Below, piece by piece: positions 36,912 to 45,446 of a stretch of 64,000 nt of DNA (position 1 is its first letter; every line of letters begins with the position of its first letter). This DNA comes from Bacteroidales bacterium (GTDB lineage Bacteria; Bacteroidota; Bacteroidia; Bacteroidales; Tenuifilaceae), in assembly GCA_016931855.1 (NCBI GenBank), contig JAFGDZ010000068.1, forward strand, positions 209,421 through 273,420. The letters run 5' to 3'. Position numbers and translations under genes: made by a program. The notes under the pieces were generated by a model, which did not search any database, was not told the DNA's origin, and was given only the letters and a program-made list of their open reading frames with translations.

Positions 36912-39254
36912 CTATACTACAGGTAATGTAAACTTAAAGGAGGTTCCTTTACCCAGCACGCTCTCAATTGTAAACTCGCCCTTATTCTGCTCTACAAAGC
37001 TCTTACAAAGTTTAAGTCCCAAACCAGTCCCCTTCTCTTTGTTAGTGCCATAAGTAGAATGAAACTGATTGTGGGACAGAATAACATCGATATTTTCCTG
37101 TGATATACCAATTCCAGTATCGGTAATAGCAACCACTAAATGGTTTGCCTTATGTCCTACCTCAACCCGAATAAACCCGCCCGATGCGGTAAACTTAATG
37201 GCATTGGATAAAAGATTCCTAACAACAAGTTTCACCATATCCTCGTCGGCAAAGGCACTAAAGGATTGGGAAATATCTGATACTATTGATATGCCCTTTT
37301 GCTTTGCAGCATACTTAACGTTCAGAATAGCCTCATCGATAATATGGGCTAGCTCAATTACTTTGGGAGAATAAGTAATTTGGTGCTGGTTGTACCTAGC
37401 CCAGTTTAACAGGTTCTCCAGAAGCTGAAACGTACTTTGTGTAAGCTCCCGCTGTGAATGAAGGAAACTAAAAAGGGTATCCTCATTCAACCCATCGGTA
37501 TCGGATATCAACTCAGCAATCTGCATCATTGATCCTATTGGTCCTCTGAGGTCGTGGGCAATAATAGAAAAGAGCTTATCCTTGGTTGCGTTTAGGTCTC
37601 GCAGCTCCTCCTCCACCTTTTTCTGGTTATCAATATCAATATGGGTACCTATTGCCCTTAAGGGTTTCCCGTTAGAGTCATACTCAATAACTTTACCCTT
37701 ATCAATAACCCATTTCCACTTTCCCTCTTTTGTAAGCAACCGATGAACGTTCTCGTAATACGGGCGTTTCCCCTCTAGGTGGCTATTCAAGTCATCCAAA
37801 ACCTTAGGCATATCATCGGGGTGCACCAGCGTTTCCCACGATTTAACGTTAGGCTCAATTTCGTTACAACCATAGCCAAGCATGCTACACCACATATCGT
37901 TAAAAAACACATCCCCCGTTTGTATGTTCCAATCCCATAATCCTGCCTGCGTATTCTCTATTGCCAACTTCTGCCGTATCTCGCTTTCGGCAAGCTGTGC
38001 TTGGAACTGCCTTCGCTCAAAAAAGTTTGAGATAATACCCGCAATTGTACGCAGAAGCTCTACCTCCTCCTCATCCCACAACTTGTTGTTTTTACACTCA
38101 TCGAAACCAATAAAACCAAAAAACTTACTAGTTACTATAATCGGAAAAACCAATATCGACTTTATTTCCTGTGGTTCAAGAATGTTGACAATATCTTGAG
38201 GTAGCTCGTGAATGTTCATTGAGAAGATTCGGCCTTGGTTGGCTAGTATCCTTTTCCACGAGGGGATTAGCTCATAAGGAACATTCTGCAAATCGGTTAT
38301 TTGCGGGCTCACACCAACATTACACCACTCATATGTGTTGGATGTTTCTGTTTCCTGCTCATTATCTTGGAAGATATAAACGCGACTCACATCGGTATGC
38401 TCCCCAACAAAGGCGAGGGTTTTATTCAGATTTGCGTCGAAATCGTCTAACGACAGTAGGTTTTGAGAGATATCGGCAAGCAGCCGCTGATGTCTAAGTC
38501 CCTTCTCAAGTTTCCGCTCAACATCCTTTAGATGCGATATATCTATTGCCGACGAAAGTACGTAGCTATGAGTTTGTATTTTGATAAGAGATAGCGAAAA
38601 GAGGCAATGAATGAGCCTATTATCCTTGGTGCGAATAACGATGTACTCATTATCAACAAACTTATTGTCCTTTACTTTTTCGGCAAGTTCGGCTCGTTTC
38701 TCGTAATCGTAAAAAATGTTTAGCGCCTTTGAATTTCTACCAATAAGTTCAGCCCTTTTGTAACCAAGGGTAGCCAGGAATTTTTTATTAACGTTTATGA
38801 GAGTCCCTGTTTCCAAATCGGATATAGACATTAACGCCTGATTATTCTCAAAAACCCGATAAAACTTCTCCTCAGAAATGGCCATATCCGATAGGTTCCT
38901 GCTAATGCCTATTAGCGCATCAACGTTGTTCCATTTCCCCTTGTATATTTTTGTTTCAACAGGAACGTGCTCACCATTTTTCTTAAGTAGGGGAAGCGGA
39001 CAAACCTCATTTTGTCCCTCTATCATTCGTCGCACTATTTGCTGGGCTTTATCCCTATACTCAATGGGGTGAATAGCAAACATGCTACTGCCGCACACCT
39101 CCTCTTTGCTATACCCAAGATGATCAACTACAGCATTATTAACCTCAACAACAACTCCGTTATAATCGAGAATAAACAAGAAATCGTGAATGATATTAAA
39201 AAGGTTCCTAAAGTTTTCGTTGTCGGCATTCATTTTAAATCTGTTTAAGTACAT
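36912..39254 (-). CDS. PAS-PAS-GAF-PAS sensor histidine kinase (soluble)
   Basis: 780 residues, no membrane segment. PAS domains at about 8-125 (FILDYNGVVVEVNNAVVDHL), 130-245 (ISDLETGTLINVNKKFLATL) and 425-545 (PAS_3 type with WDWNIQTGDVFFNDMWCSML), with a GAF domain at about 265-420 (ending in a face with FFGFIGFDECKNN). The HisKA dimerisation domain has its His in LFSIIAHDLRGP near residue 560, and the HATPase carries VVRNLLSNAIKFT, ITDTGIGI and GTGLGLKLCKSF. No response regulator is adjacent. It starts MYLNRFKMNADN; the second Met (39233) is an equal choice. katG lies downstream. Confidence 0.92.
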   Translation of the reverse strand: MYLNRFKMNADNENFRNLFNIIHDFLFILDYNGVVVEVNNAVVDHLGYSKEEVCGSSMFAIHPIEYRDKAQQIVRRMIEGQNEVCPLPLLKKNGEHVPVETKIYKGKWNNVDALIGISRNLSDMAISEEKFYRVFENNQALMSISDLETGTLINVNKKFLATLGYKRAELIGRNSKALNIFYDYEKRAELAEKVKDNKFVDNEYIVIRTKDNRLIHCLFSLSLIKIQTHSYVLSSAIDISHLKDVERKLEKGLRHQRLLADISQNLLSLDDFDANLNKTLAFVGEHTDVSRVYIFQDNEQETETSNTYEWCNVGVSPQITDLQNVPYELIPSWKRILANQGRIFSMNIHELPQDIVNILEPQEIKSILVFPIIVTSKFFGFIGFDECKNNKLWDEEEVELLRTIAGIISNFFERRQFQAQLAESEIRQKLAIENTQAGLWDWNIQTGDVFFNDMWCSMLGYGCNEIEPNVKSWETLVHPDDMPKVLDDLNSHLEGKRPYYENVHRLLTKEGKWKWVIDKGKVIEYDSNGKPLRAIGTHIDIDNQKKVEEELRDLNATKDKLFSIIAHDLRGPIGSMMQIAELISDTDGLNEDTLFSFLHSQRELTQSTFQLLENLLNWARYNQHQITYSPKVIELAHIIDEAILNVKYAAKQKGISIVSDISQSFSAFADEDMVKLVVRNLLSNAIKFTASGGFIRVEVGHKANHLVVAITDTGIGISQENIDVILSHNQFHSTYGTNKEKGTGLGLKLCKSFVEQNKGEFTIESVLGKGTSFKFTLPVV

Positions 39255-39317
39255 ATTAACTTGTAGGGATAGAACCTAACCAGCGCTTACTTCCTATATA
39301 TTATGGGCAAACAGCAT

Positions 39318-39620
39318 TTAGCTATTATTGTTTATGAAGTACATTTGTACTCCATGCTTAATGAGCTTTTTAATGGTTCGTGCCTTTTTCTTTTGCGACC
39401 TGCTTCCAAGAGCATTAGGGACAATATACATGTTATACCCTTTCCTTAATCCGCCCAAGGCTGTGCTATAAATGCACTCCTCGGCAATAAGCCCAACCAC
39501 CACAATATCCTTAACATTCCGTTGCGCAAAGAATTGGTTTAGTGCATCAACGGAAAAGGCATCGGCTTTTACCTTTGTAAAACGATGGCTACTTACAACC
39601 AGCAGGTTGAATAGCCTACG
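39318..39620 (-). pseudogene. 5'-truncated isochorismatase-like hydrolase remnant
   Basis: On the minus strand an open frame bounded upstream by a TAG (39621-39623) reads LLVVSSHRFTKVKADAFSVD, then ALNQFFAQRNVKDIVVVGLI, AEECIYSTALGGLRKGYNMY, and a basic tail to a TAA at 39318. This matches the C-terminal half of the isochorismatase/cysteine-hydrolase fold, with the catalytic Cys (AEEC) and substrate-loop residues, but the N-terminal strand with the catalytic Asp is missing. No start codon precedes the conserved part. It is probably a decayed gene. The complete, exported family member at 3.2 kb is not closely similar. Confidence 0.7.
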
Positions 39621-39781
39621 CTAAAGTTTGCACCCCAAAGCATTACCAACAAACAAAGAGTTAGCTGCCATTTCATTGCAGTAACTATTTAGTAATTCTT
39701 TACAAATTACATTTTCCGTGAAAGAACTGCAATTATAAGGTAGCCCTTTTGCAGCACAAAACTAGTTTACACAGGGAAGTG

Positions 39782-40402
39782 CTACTTTTTGTAGCTAAAG
39801 TGACCAATTATTTTATAGCTAAACAGCACATCCTCGGCAACTTGCCCTGCGCCAATGTTATGAATAATGAGGTAACGCTCCCCACCAGGCACTTTTTTGT
39901 TGGAAACCAGTCCAATGTGAACCAATCCACCACCCAAATCCCAGCACACAATATCACCAGGGCGGTAATCGGCAGGGCTACTGGATAGGCTAAGCGTTTG
40001 ACCGTGACGTTTAAAAAAGATCATAAGATTTGGCACCCGCCTATGGTCGATGTTCTTGTCGGGTTTTGATAAGCCCCAGTTGCGAGGATAAAGGCTAAAG
40101 TTTGCCTGCATATCGGTGTGCACCTCCTTTTGTAGATCGATGCCCAGCTTACGGTATGCCCTAATAACCACATCGGTACAAACGCCTTTATGGGAGGGGA
40201 CATCGCCATTGGGATAGGCAATGCGAAAGTACGACGGGTCGTAGGTTACCCGCTGGCGGGTTAGCGTCATGGCCGAATCGGCAAGCTGCGTAAAGTAATC
40301 AACCTGCCCAAAGCATACGCTAAAAGCAAGATTGAATAGTATAGAAAGAAACACCCTTATTCTCACACCATATATTTTAAGATGCCCACACACATGAGAC
40401 AC
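39782..40402 (-). CDS. DUF1287 family exported protein
   Basis: 206 residues. Signal-peptide-like N-terminus (VFLSILFNLAFSVCFGQ, cut near residue 33), then the DUF1287 core: TYDPSYFRIAYPNGDVPSHK, then GVCTDVVIRAYRKLGIDLQK, DHRRVPNLMIFFKRHG and DIVCWDLGGGLVHIGLVSNK. The conserved Cys (GVCTDV), the His in LVHIGLV, and a further His near IHNIG are consistent with an NlpC/P60-like papain fold, so a cell-wall peptidase or amidase in the periplasm is likely; not proven. A GTG inside the frame is an alternative start. Confidence 0.85.
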   Translation of the reverse strand: MSHVCGHLKIYGVRIRVFLSILFNLAFSVCFGQVDYFTQLADSAMTLTRQRVTYDPSYFRIAYPNGDVPSHKGVCTDVVIRAYRKLGIDLQKEVHTDMQANFSLYPRNWGLSKPDKNIDHRRVPNLMIFFKRHGQTLSLSSSPADYRPGDIVCWDLGGGLVHIGLVSNKKVPGGERYLIIHNIGAGQVAEDVLFSYKIIGHFSYKK

Positions 40403-40574
40403 AATAGAGCTATAGCAATGCCTCTATCTGCAACTCTGCCTCGGAGGGTTTGTTTTCTGTAGTATGTGTCACCATCCCCTCTGAGTTAATAAGTATAAAG
40501 ATGAGATTTTCGTTTCTGATTATGATGATTGGCTATAGAAACTAAATTTAATCCTAGCCACAGAAGAATATGCG

Positions 40575-42146
40575 CTACTCCTTCTCAATACGCTCAATAA
40601 TAGGCTTTATGTCCTGCAGAGCCTCTAGCACATTCGATTCGGGGGTAATAAAGTTGAAGCTTCCCCAGAACTTCTCGTCGTAAGAGAAGTTTTGGTCGGA
40701 AAAGATAGCGTTGGGGCTTAGCTGTTCACGGCGACTGTAGCGCTCCACGTTAACAGAATCGATACCAATGGTTGCCATTTCGAGAAACGCATCGTAATCG
40801 GTAGCAAAAAAGCGGTGGCGGCGCCGTACCTTAAACCTAAGATCGCTACGCACATGCTTTAGGAAGTAAACGCCGTTATGCTTCTGGTAGCGTATGCTGT
40901 ACTTTACGCTAACGGGCTTGGTGCGGTACTTTGGGCTACTTTTCACTACAAGGAAACTGCTGGCGCGGGTAACATATAGCTGGTTAATCTCAAAGTCGGC
41001 GCCCAGAATAGCAAACGAGCTATCATCAATATAAAGCAGTCCTTTGTATAGCGGCTCAGTAATATGCTCCTTCTGAACAAAGCTAATTACAAATGCGGTA
41101 CGGGAGTCCATGGTAATAATATCGACGTGCGAGTAGGTGTAGTTATCGAAGTAAGCGGGGTCGAAAAAGTCGGGTAAGCTCTTAACGATATCAAGATCCA
41201 AACTGGTTCCCACACCCGACTTAATTTTAACCACAAGGGTATCCTGCTGCCGAGCGCTGTTAATGCGCCGCGATTTAAGGTGCTTAACCTGATTGCGACT
41301 AAACGTATTCCCATAGGGCGCTTTGTAAATGCTAAATATGGCCTCGGAGTAGTTTATGTAGCGCGTATCCCTGCTCACCCCCTCGCGGTAAAAGGTGGTA
41401 AGGTAGGTGGGGGTATTGCTATAGTTTTTAGTGCGTTCCTGAAATGCCTTACGAACAATGGCGCGGGCATCGTAGTTGCGTATAATTACCTCTTGCAGGG
41501 AAACAAACTCCGTTTCAAGGAACATATCAACCACCTGGCTGGTTAGCAGCGAGATGGGCCACCTTTGGGTTTTGTAGCCTAGGTGCGACAGGGAGATTGA
41601 CTCCTTTAGATACTCTGGAGCTACGGTAAGCACAAAATACCCCTCGGAGTTGGTTATGGTTCCCACTGCTGCCGATACTATGCCAACCGACACGTAAGGC
41701 ATTGGCTTACGATCCTCCTTATCGAAAACCCGCCCACGGATTTGGTAGGTTGTGAGGGTATCGGCCCATTGTGCTTGCTGATGCGGAGCAATGGCAGCAA
41801 CGGAATGCTGGCGGTAAATAAGGATATGCTTATCGATAACCCTAAAGTGAAGCTCAGAATCGTTGAGTAATAGGGCAAGCACATTGCGTAGGGGCTTGTT
41901 GGTGGCGGAGATCTTAACCCGTTTATCGCTATCAACGTCCTTGCTATCGTAAATAAAGAAGTATCCCGTTAGGTCGGTAATGCGGTTAAGCGCATCGTAA
42001 AGCGTTATGCGCGAAACGTTAAGGGTAACCTCGCTTTCCAGCACGCTATCCTGTGCCCTAACATCAACAAAAAGGAGCAAAAGCAGAGCCACTAGCAGCG
42101 GCTTGCAAAACGGGGAACCTATGCGGTGTACACCTATTCTTATCAC
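40575..42146 (-). CDS. STN- and carboxypeptidase-regulatory-domain surface protein
   Basis: About 523 residues. GTG start at 42146, one base beyond the fecR-like stop; the frame continues upstream inside that gene, but the GTG leaves a normal signal peptide (KPLLVALLLLLFVDVRAQ). An STN (secretin/TonB short N-terminal) domain lies at about 35-110 (SRITLYDALNRITDLTGYFF). A CarboxypepD_reg-like beta domain is at about 125-215 (QIRGRVFDKEDRKPMPYVSV). A roughly 300-residue C-terminal region is homologous to the protein encoded at 43913-45181. There is no TonB-receptor plug and barrel. In Fec-type systems the STN domain signals to FecR; here it is on a non-receptor protein. Function inferred. Confidence 0.82.
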   Translation of the reverse strand: MIRIGVHRIGSPFCKPLLVALLLLLFVDVRAQDSVLESEVTLNVSRITLYDALNRITDLTGYFFIYDSKDVDSDKRVKISATNKPLRNVLALLLNDSELHFRVIDKHILIYRQHSVAAIAPHQQAQWADTLTTYQIRGRVFDKEDRKPMPYVSVGIVSAAVGTITNSEGYFVLTVAPEYLKESISLSHLGYKTQRWPISLLTSQVVDMFLETEFVSLQEVIIRNYDARAIVRKAFQERTKNYSNTPTYLTTFYREGVSRDTRYINYSEAIFSIYKAPYGNTFSRNQVKHLKSRRINSARQQDTLVVKIKSGVGTSLDLDIVKSLPDFFDPAYFDNYTYSHVDIITMDSRTAFVISFVQKEHITEPLYKGLLYIDDSSFAILGADFEINQLYVTRASSFLVVKSSPKYRTKPVSVKYSIRYQKHNGVYFLKHVRSDLRFKVRRRHRFFATDYDAFLEMATIGIDSVNVERYSRREQLSPNAIFSDQNFSYDEKFWGSFNFITPESNVLEALQDIKPIIERIEKE

Positions 42147-42147
42147 G

Positions 42148-43158
42148 CTACTTTTGGGTAAGTACAATGGTAGTATCGGTTTGCTGCGCCTCAACGCCAA
42201 GGGTAAGGGATATAAGCTCCACAATGGTGCTAAGGGAGTTGTTGTAAAAGGTAACGGTTAAGCGCCTATTTGCCAGTTGGGCGTTGCTAACCAATATATT
42301 ACTGCCGTAGTTTGAGTTTATAACCTTAACAATATTGGCCAAGCTCTCATCCTTAAACTGCATTTTATTGGTGCGCCACTTGGCTGCGGAGACGTTAGCA
42401 AGTGCCTTATTGAGCTTATGGTTTACAAGGGTAACCTTTTCTCCCGCAACAACAATCTGGCTCTGCGTTGGGTTGTCCTTTAGGGTAACGCGAACCTTTC
42501 CGCGCTCAACAAGCAGCTCAAAAGAGCTTTTTGAAGCCGATTTCACGTTAAAGGCAGTACCCAGCACCTCAATTACTGCTGTTTCGGTTTCTATTGTAAA
42601 GGGTTGGTTGGCGTTGTGAGCCACATCAAAAAAGGCCTCGCCATTAAGCTCAACGTTACGCTCATTCTTTAGGAATTCCTTGGGGTAGAACAGCTTTGTG
42701 TCGTGCGCAAGGTAAACCACCGAGCCATCGGATAGGGTTTGAACCAGAGTAAAATCCTCGGCACCAGTAACAGCGCTAAGCATGGGTGCCTCCGTTATGC
42801 GGGTTACTGCGTAGAACAAAAGGCTACCAACACCAACAACCATAACAAGAATAGCCGCTACACGTACTAACGATTGCATAAAGCGATTTCTTTGAACGGG
42901 CATAGTGGTGGGAATAAGCTCCTCCTGCTCCAAGCGCCCGGATAGCTTTTCCCAAGCTTCACTTGTATTCACATGCTGTTTTTTACGGTATTTCCCCATT
43001 GCCTTCCACTGCGACTCCATCTCTTCAACCATTTTTCTTTTTTCAGGGGATTGATTTAGCTGTTTGGTAAAAAGAGCAACCTCATCGCCAGTCATTTCCC
43101 CTGCTAAATAGCGAGCGACAATTTCAAAATCCCGTATGTTACCCTCTGTAGTATTCAT
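42148..43158 (-). CDS. FecR-family anti-sigma factor
   Basis: About 336 residues. The N-terminal 80 residues are a cytoplasmic sigma-binding region (VARYLAGEMTGDEVALFTKQ). One membrane segment follows at about 95-115 (SLVRVAAILVMVVGVGSLLF). The periplasmic FecR domain is at about 130-240 (TLSDGSVVYLAHDTKLFYPK), with a C-terminal DUF4974-like domain at about 265-336 (ANIVKVINSNYGSNILVSNA). A TTG at 43164 is in frame, but the ATG at 43158 is chosen. Controls the adjacent ECF sigma factor, 26 bases upstream, and is expected to receive a signal from an STN domain in the periplasm. Confidence 0.93.
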   Translation of the reverse strand: MNTTEGNIRDFEIVARYLAGEMTGDEVALFTKQLNQSPEKRKMVEEMESQWKAMGKYRKKQHVNTSEAWEKLSGRLEQEELIPTTMPVQRNRFMQSLVRVAAILVMVVGVGSLLFYAVTRITEAPMLSAVTGAEDFTLVQTLSDGSVVYLAHDTKLFYPKEFLKNERNVELNGEAFFDVAHNANQPFTIETETAVIEVLGTAFNVKSASKSSFELLVERGKVRVTLKDNPTQSQIVVAGEKVTLVNHKLNKALANVSAAKWRTNKMQFKDESLANIVKVINSNYGSNILVSNAQLANRRLTVTFYNNSLSTIVELISLTLGVEAQQTDTTIVLTQK

Positions 43159-43184
43159 AACCAAGTAATTTCAGTAAAACTAGT

Positions 43185-43742
43185 TTAAACTGCCAGCCTA
43201 TTGTACTGCTGCAAGTTCTTCCTAAACAGCTGCAACGCCTTTGCCATGTTTGCCTCAACGGTTTTAACGGATATTGAAAGGGCATCGGCAATTTCGTGGT
43301 ACTTAAGGCCCTCAAAACGGCTAAGCGTAAAAATCTCCCTACACCTATCGGGAAGCTGGTTAAGGGTATCCTCAATCACCTTGTTTAGCTCGGCAAGTTC
43401 AAGCTCGTCGGTTGGTGTTGGGGTGTCGGTCTCGTTAGCCGATGCCTTAACCGAATTGGCGTAACGCAGCCTAACCGCCAAGTGCTCCAAATACCTTAAG
43501 GCGCTGTTGCGTATGGAGCGGTACAGGTACGATTTAAGGGAAAGCTGAATGGTGATGCTCTCCCTGTTTTTCCAGTAGTTGTAAAAGAACTCCTGAACCA
43601 GCTCTTCGGCCATATCCATATCCCTTAAAAAGGAGTTGGCATACCTACAAAGAGGCTCGTAGTAACACTTAAATAGCGTTTCGAACTCCTTAAGGTCGCC
43701 TTTCTGAATCCTTTTTTGACTAGAGAGATGTGCTAACGGCAT
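43185..43742 (-). CDS. ECF-type RNA polymerase sigma factor
   Basis: About 185 residues. Sigma-70 region 2 at about 20-90 (FETLFKCYYEPLCRYANSFL, DMDMAEELVQEFFYNYWKNR) and region 4 at about 120-175 (LNQLPDRCREIFTLSRFEGL then KYHEIADALSISVKTVEANM). Start set at the ATG at 43742 (MPLAHLSSQKRI); the frame extends 26 codons upstream, but those residues lack family features. Matches the FecI-like ECF group typical of Bacteroidota sigma-FecR pairs. Transcribed with its FecR-type anti-sigma. Confidence 0.94.
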   Translation of the reverse strand: MPLAHLSSQKRIQKGDLKEFETLFKCYYEPLCRYANSFLRDMDMAEELVQEFFYNYWKNRESITIQLSLKSYLYRSIRNSALRYLEHLAVRLRYANSVKASANETDTPTPTDELELAELNKVIEDTLNQLPDRCREIFTLSRFEGLKYHEIADALSISVKTVEANMAKALQLFRKNLQQYNRLAV

Positions 43743-43912
43743 AGTTGCAGTATATAAAGCAAAGATAGTTACAGAACAAAAGAGTACCACCCCACAACCC
43801 ATTTTATTTACTCTTTGCAAAAGGGCACCTAAGTTTAACCTCTCACAGCTAAAAAGTGCTTTCCGTATGCAAACCCAAACTAAATACTACGGAGTGGGGT
43901 GGCTGGGGTACG

Positions 43913-45181
43913 TTAGTTCCCGTTCTTCTTAAGTTTACGGTTAAGCTTTTTAATGGCCGACTGGATAGACTCCTCGGGCTCAATTACGTTATACTCGCCC
44001 CAGAAATCCTCATCAAAGTAAACGGGAACCATATCGGCAAGCACGGAAGTTGACTTAAGCGACTCCTTTGCGGTGAAGCGGGTTACGCCATCCATCTGCC
44101 TATCGGTTATGGCCATTTCGGACATAATGGTATAGCTGGAGCTGAATATTTTACGGTTCCACTTACACTTAAAGGCAACCTCGGTACGCACGTAATTAAG
44201 GAAATACCTGTCGTTCTGCTTTTTATAGGTAACAAGGTATGTTGCCGTTGTTGGAGTAAAGCGTAAGCCCGCAGGTTTCCTACGTACAAACTGAAGGGCA
44301 GCCTTGTTCGGATCGCTCAGATCCATAGAGAACTCAACCATTGATATGGCCAGCGTTTCGGTAGTAACATACACCTTACCTATGTATAACGGAAAATCCA
44401 GCTCAACCCTTGGGGTAAACCCAATAACATAGTTCATCTCATTATCGATACTCACCAAGTCGAGCACCTCGTAGGAGTAGTATTGCAGCATATCGGGGTC
44501 GAGAAGCACATCGGGATTCTTCACAATATCGAGCATCATGGCAATGTGCGGCCCACCTTGGAGCTTAACCACAAGAGTATCGGCTTTTTTAACATCGCCG
44601 CTTTTGCGTCCACGGTAAACCCTTACCCTATCGTAATCAAATTCCTTTTGGTATGCGCCTTTGTACACATCAACAACGGCTTCGGAAATAGAAACGTAAT
44701 CGCGCTTCTGCTTAATGGTTTCGCGGTAAAAGCCCACAAGGATATTGGGAATATCGCTATAGTTAGCTCTAACATTTGCCAATGCGCCTTTTAGAATAGA
44801 CTCAGGATCCTCGGGGCGCACAATTACCTCTTTTAGCTGTACTGAGTGGGGGGCAATGTAGTAGGTTTTACCATTCTTAAGCGCCTCCTCAATGTTGAAC
44901 TTCTTGTTATGGTAGCCAATGTGCGTTACCTCAAAATCGGTTGCGTTGAGCGACTTTAGCACTTTAAGCGTAAACTCGCCATCGGCGTTAGCCACTGTGC
45001 CAACATGAGTGCCCGGAATGGAGATACTGGCAAAGGAAACCTCCTTGCGAGTGTTCTCGTCCTTTACTACTCCGCTAACTGTAACATAAGCGGCCTCGGC
45101 TTGAGCCATTGCTGCTACCGATGGAACTAGGAATGCTACTATTAAGCCAATTCCCAATAGATGTTTAACAATTTTATTCAT
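43913..45181 (-). CDS. Carboxypeptidase-regulatory-domain surface protein (paralogue of 40575-42146)
   Basis: 422 residues. Signal peptide MNKIVKHLLGIGLIVAFLVP to about residue 27. A CarboxypepD_reg-like domain lies at about 30-115 (VSGVVKDENTRKEVSFASIS). The C-terminal region resembles the STN protein: both share the VI(I/V)R...(N)YS..P pattern, then (Y)REx....DY..(I/Y)SEA, KADTLVVKL / RQQDTLVVKI, and a closing DEDFWGEYNVIEPEESIQSA versus YDEKFWGSFNFITPESNVLE. No STN domain here. It precedes the sigma factor by 170 bases in the same direction and may head the transcript. Predicted outer-membrane-associated or periplasmic. Confidence 0.82.
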   Translation of the reverse strand: MNKIVKHLLGIGLIVAFLVPSVAAMAQAEAAYVTVSGVVKDENTRKEVSFASISIPGTHVGTVANADGEFTLKVLKSLNATDFEVTHIGYHNKKFNIEEALKNGKTYYIAPHSVQLKEVIVRPEDPESILKGALANVRANYSDIPNILVGFYRETIKQKRDYVSISEAVVDVYKGAYQKEFDYDRVRVYRGRKSGDVKKADTLVVKLQGGPHIAMMLDIVKNPDVLLDPDMLQYYSYEVLDLVSIDNEMNYVIGFTPRVELDFPLYIGKVYVTTETLAISMVEFSMDLSDPNKAALQFVRRKPAGLRFTPTTATYLVTYKKQNDRYFLNYVRTEVAFKCKWNRKIFSSSYTIMSEMAITDRQMDGVTRFTAKESLKSTSVLADMVPVYFDEDFWGEYNVIEPEESIQSAIKKLNRKLKKNGN

Positions 45182-45392
45182 GGCTGTAGGATTTAAGATT
45201 CAAGGTTAAAGGTTAACGAGTAAAGGTTAAAATGTAACAACTTCCAAATCAACTTTTCTGCCTTTACACTCATATGATAGCTGAGGTTGATTTTACCCTA
45301 TGGAGAAAATCACTTTTTTTTAAAAAAAAGTAATCGGCATAAAATTGTATTCCTTTAAAACGCCCACCCCATAACCAATAGGAGCAAATTAC

Positions 45393-45400
45393 TACCTTTA
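45393..45400 (+). promoter_or_regulatory. Probable -7 box for pbpC
   Basis: TACCTTTA differs from TAnnTTTG at the last base, 46 bases before the preferred pbpC ATG. The 265-base gap from 45182 to 45446 is otherwise without recognised features. Confidence 0.4.
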
Positions 45401-45446
45401 CAAACAATCTAAAAGTAAAGTGTGCACATTCTTCGTTAGCAAAAAC

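Noticed and set aside
40575..42146. Calling the STN protein a TonB-dependent receptor
   Set aside because: It has STN and CarboxypepD_reg domains, but at 523 residues lacks the plug and 22-strand barrel.
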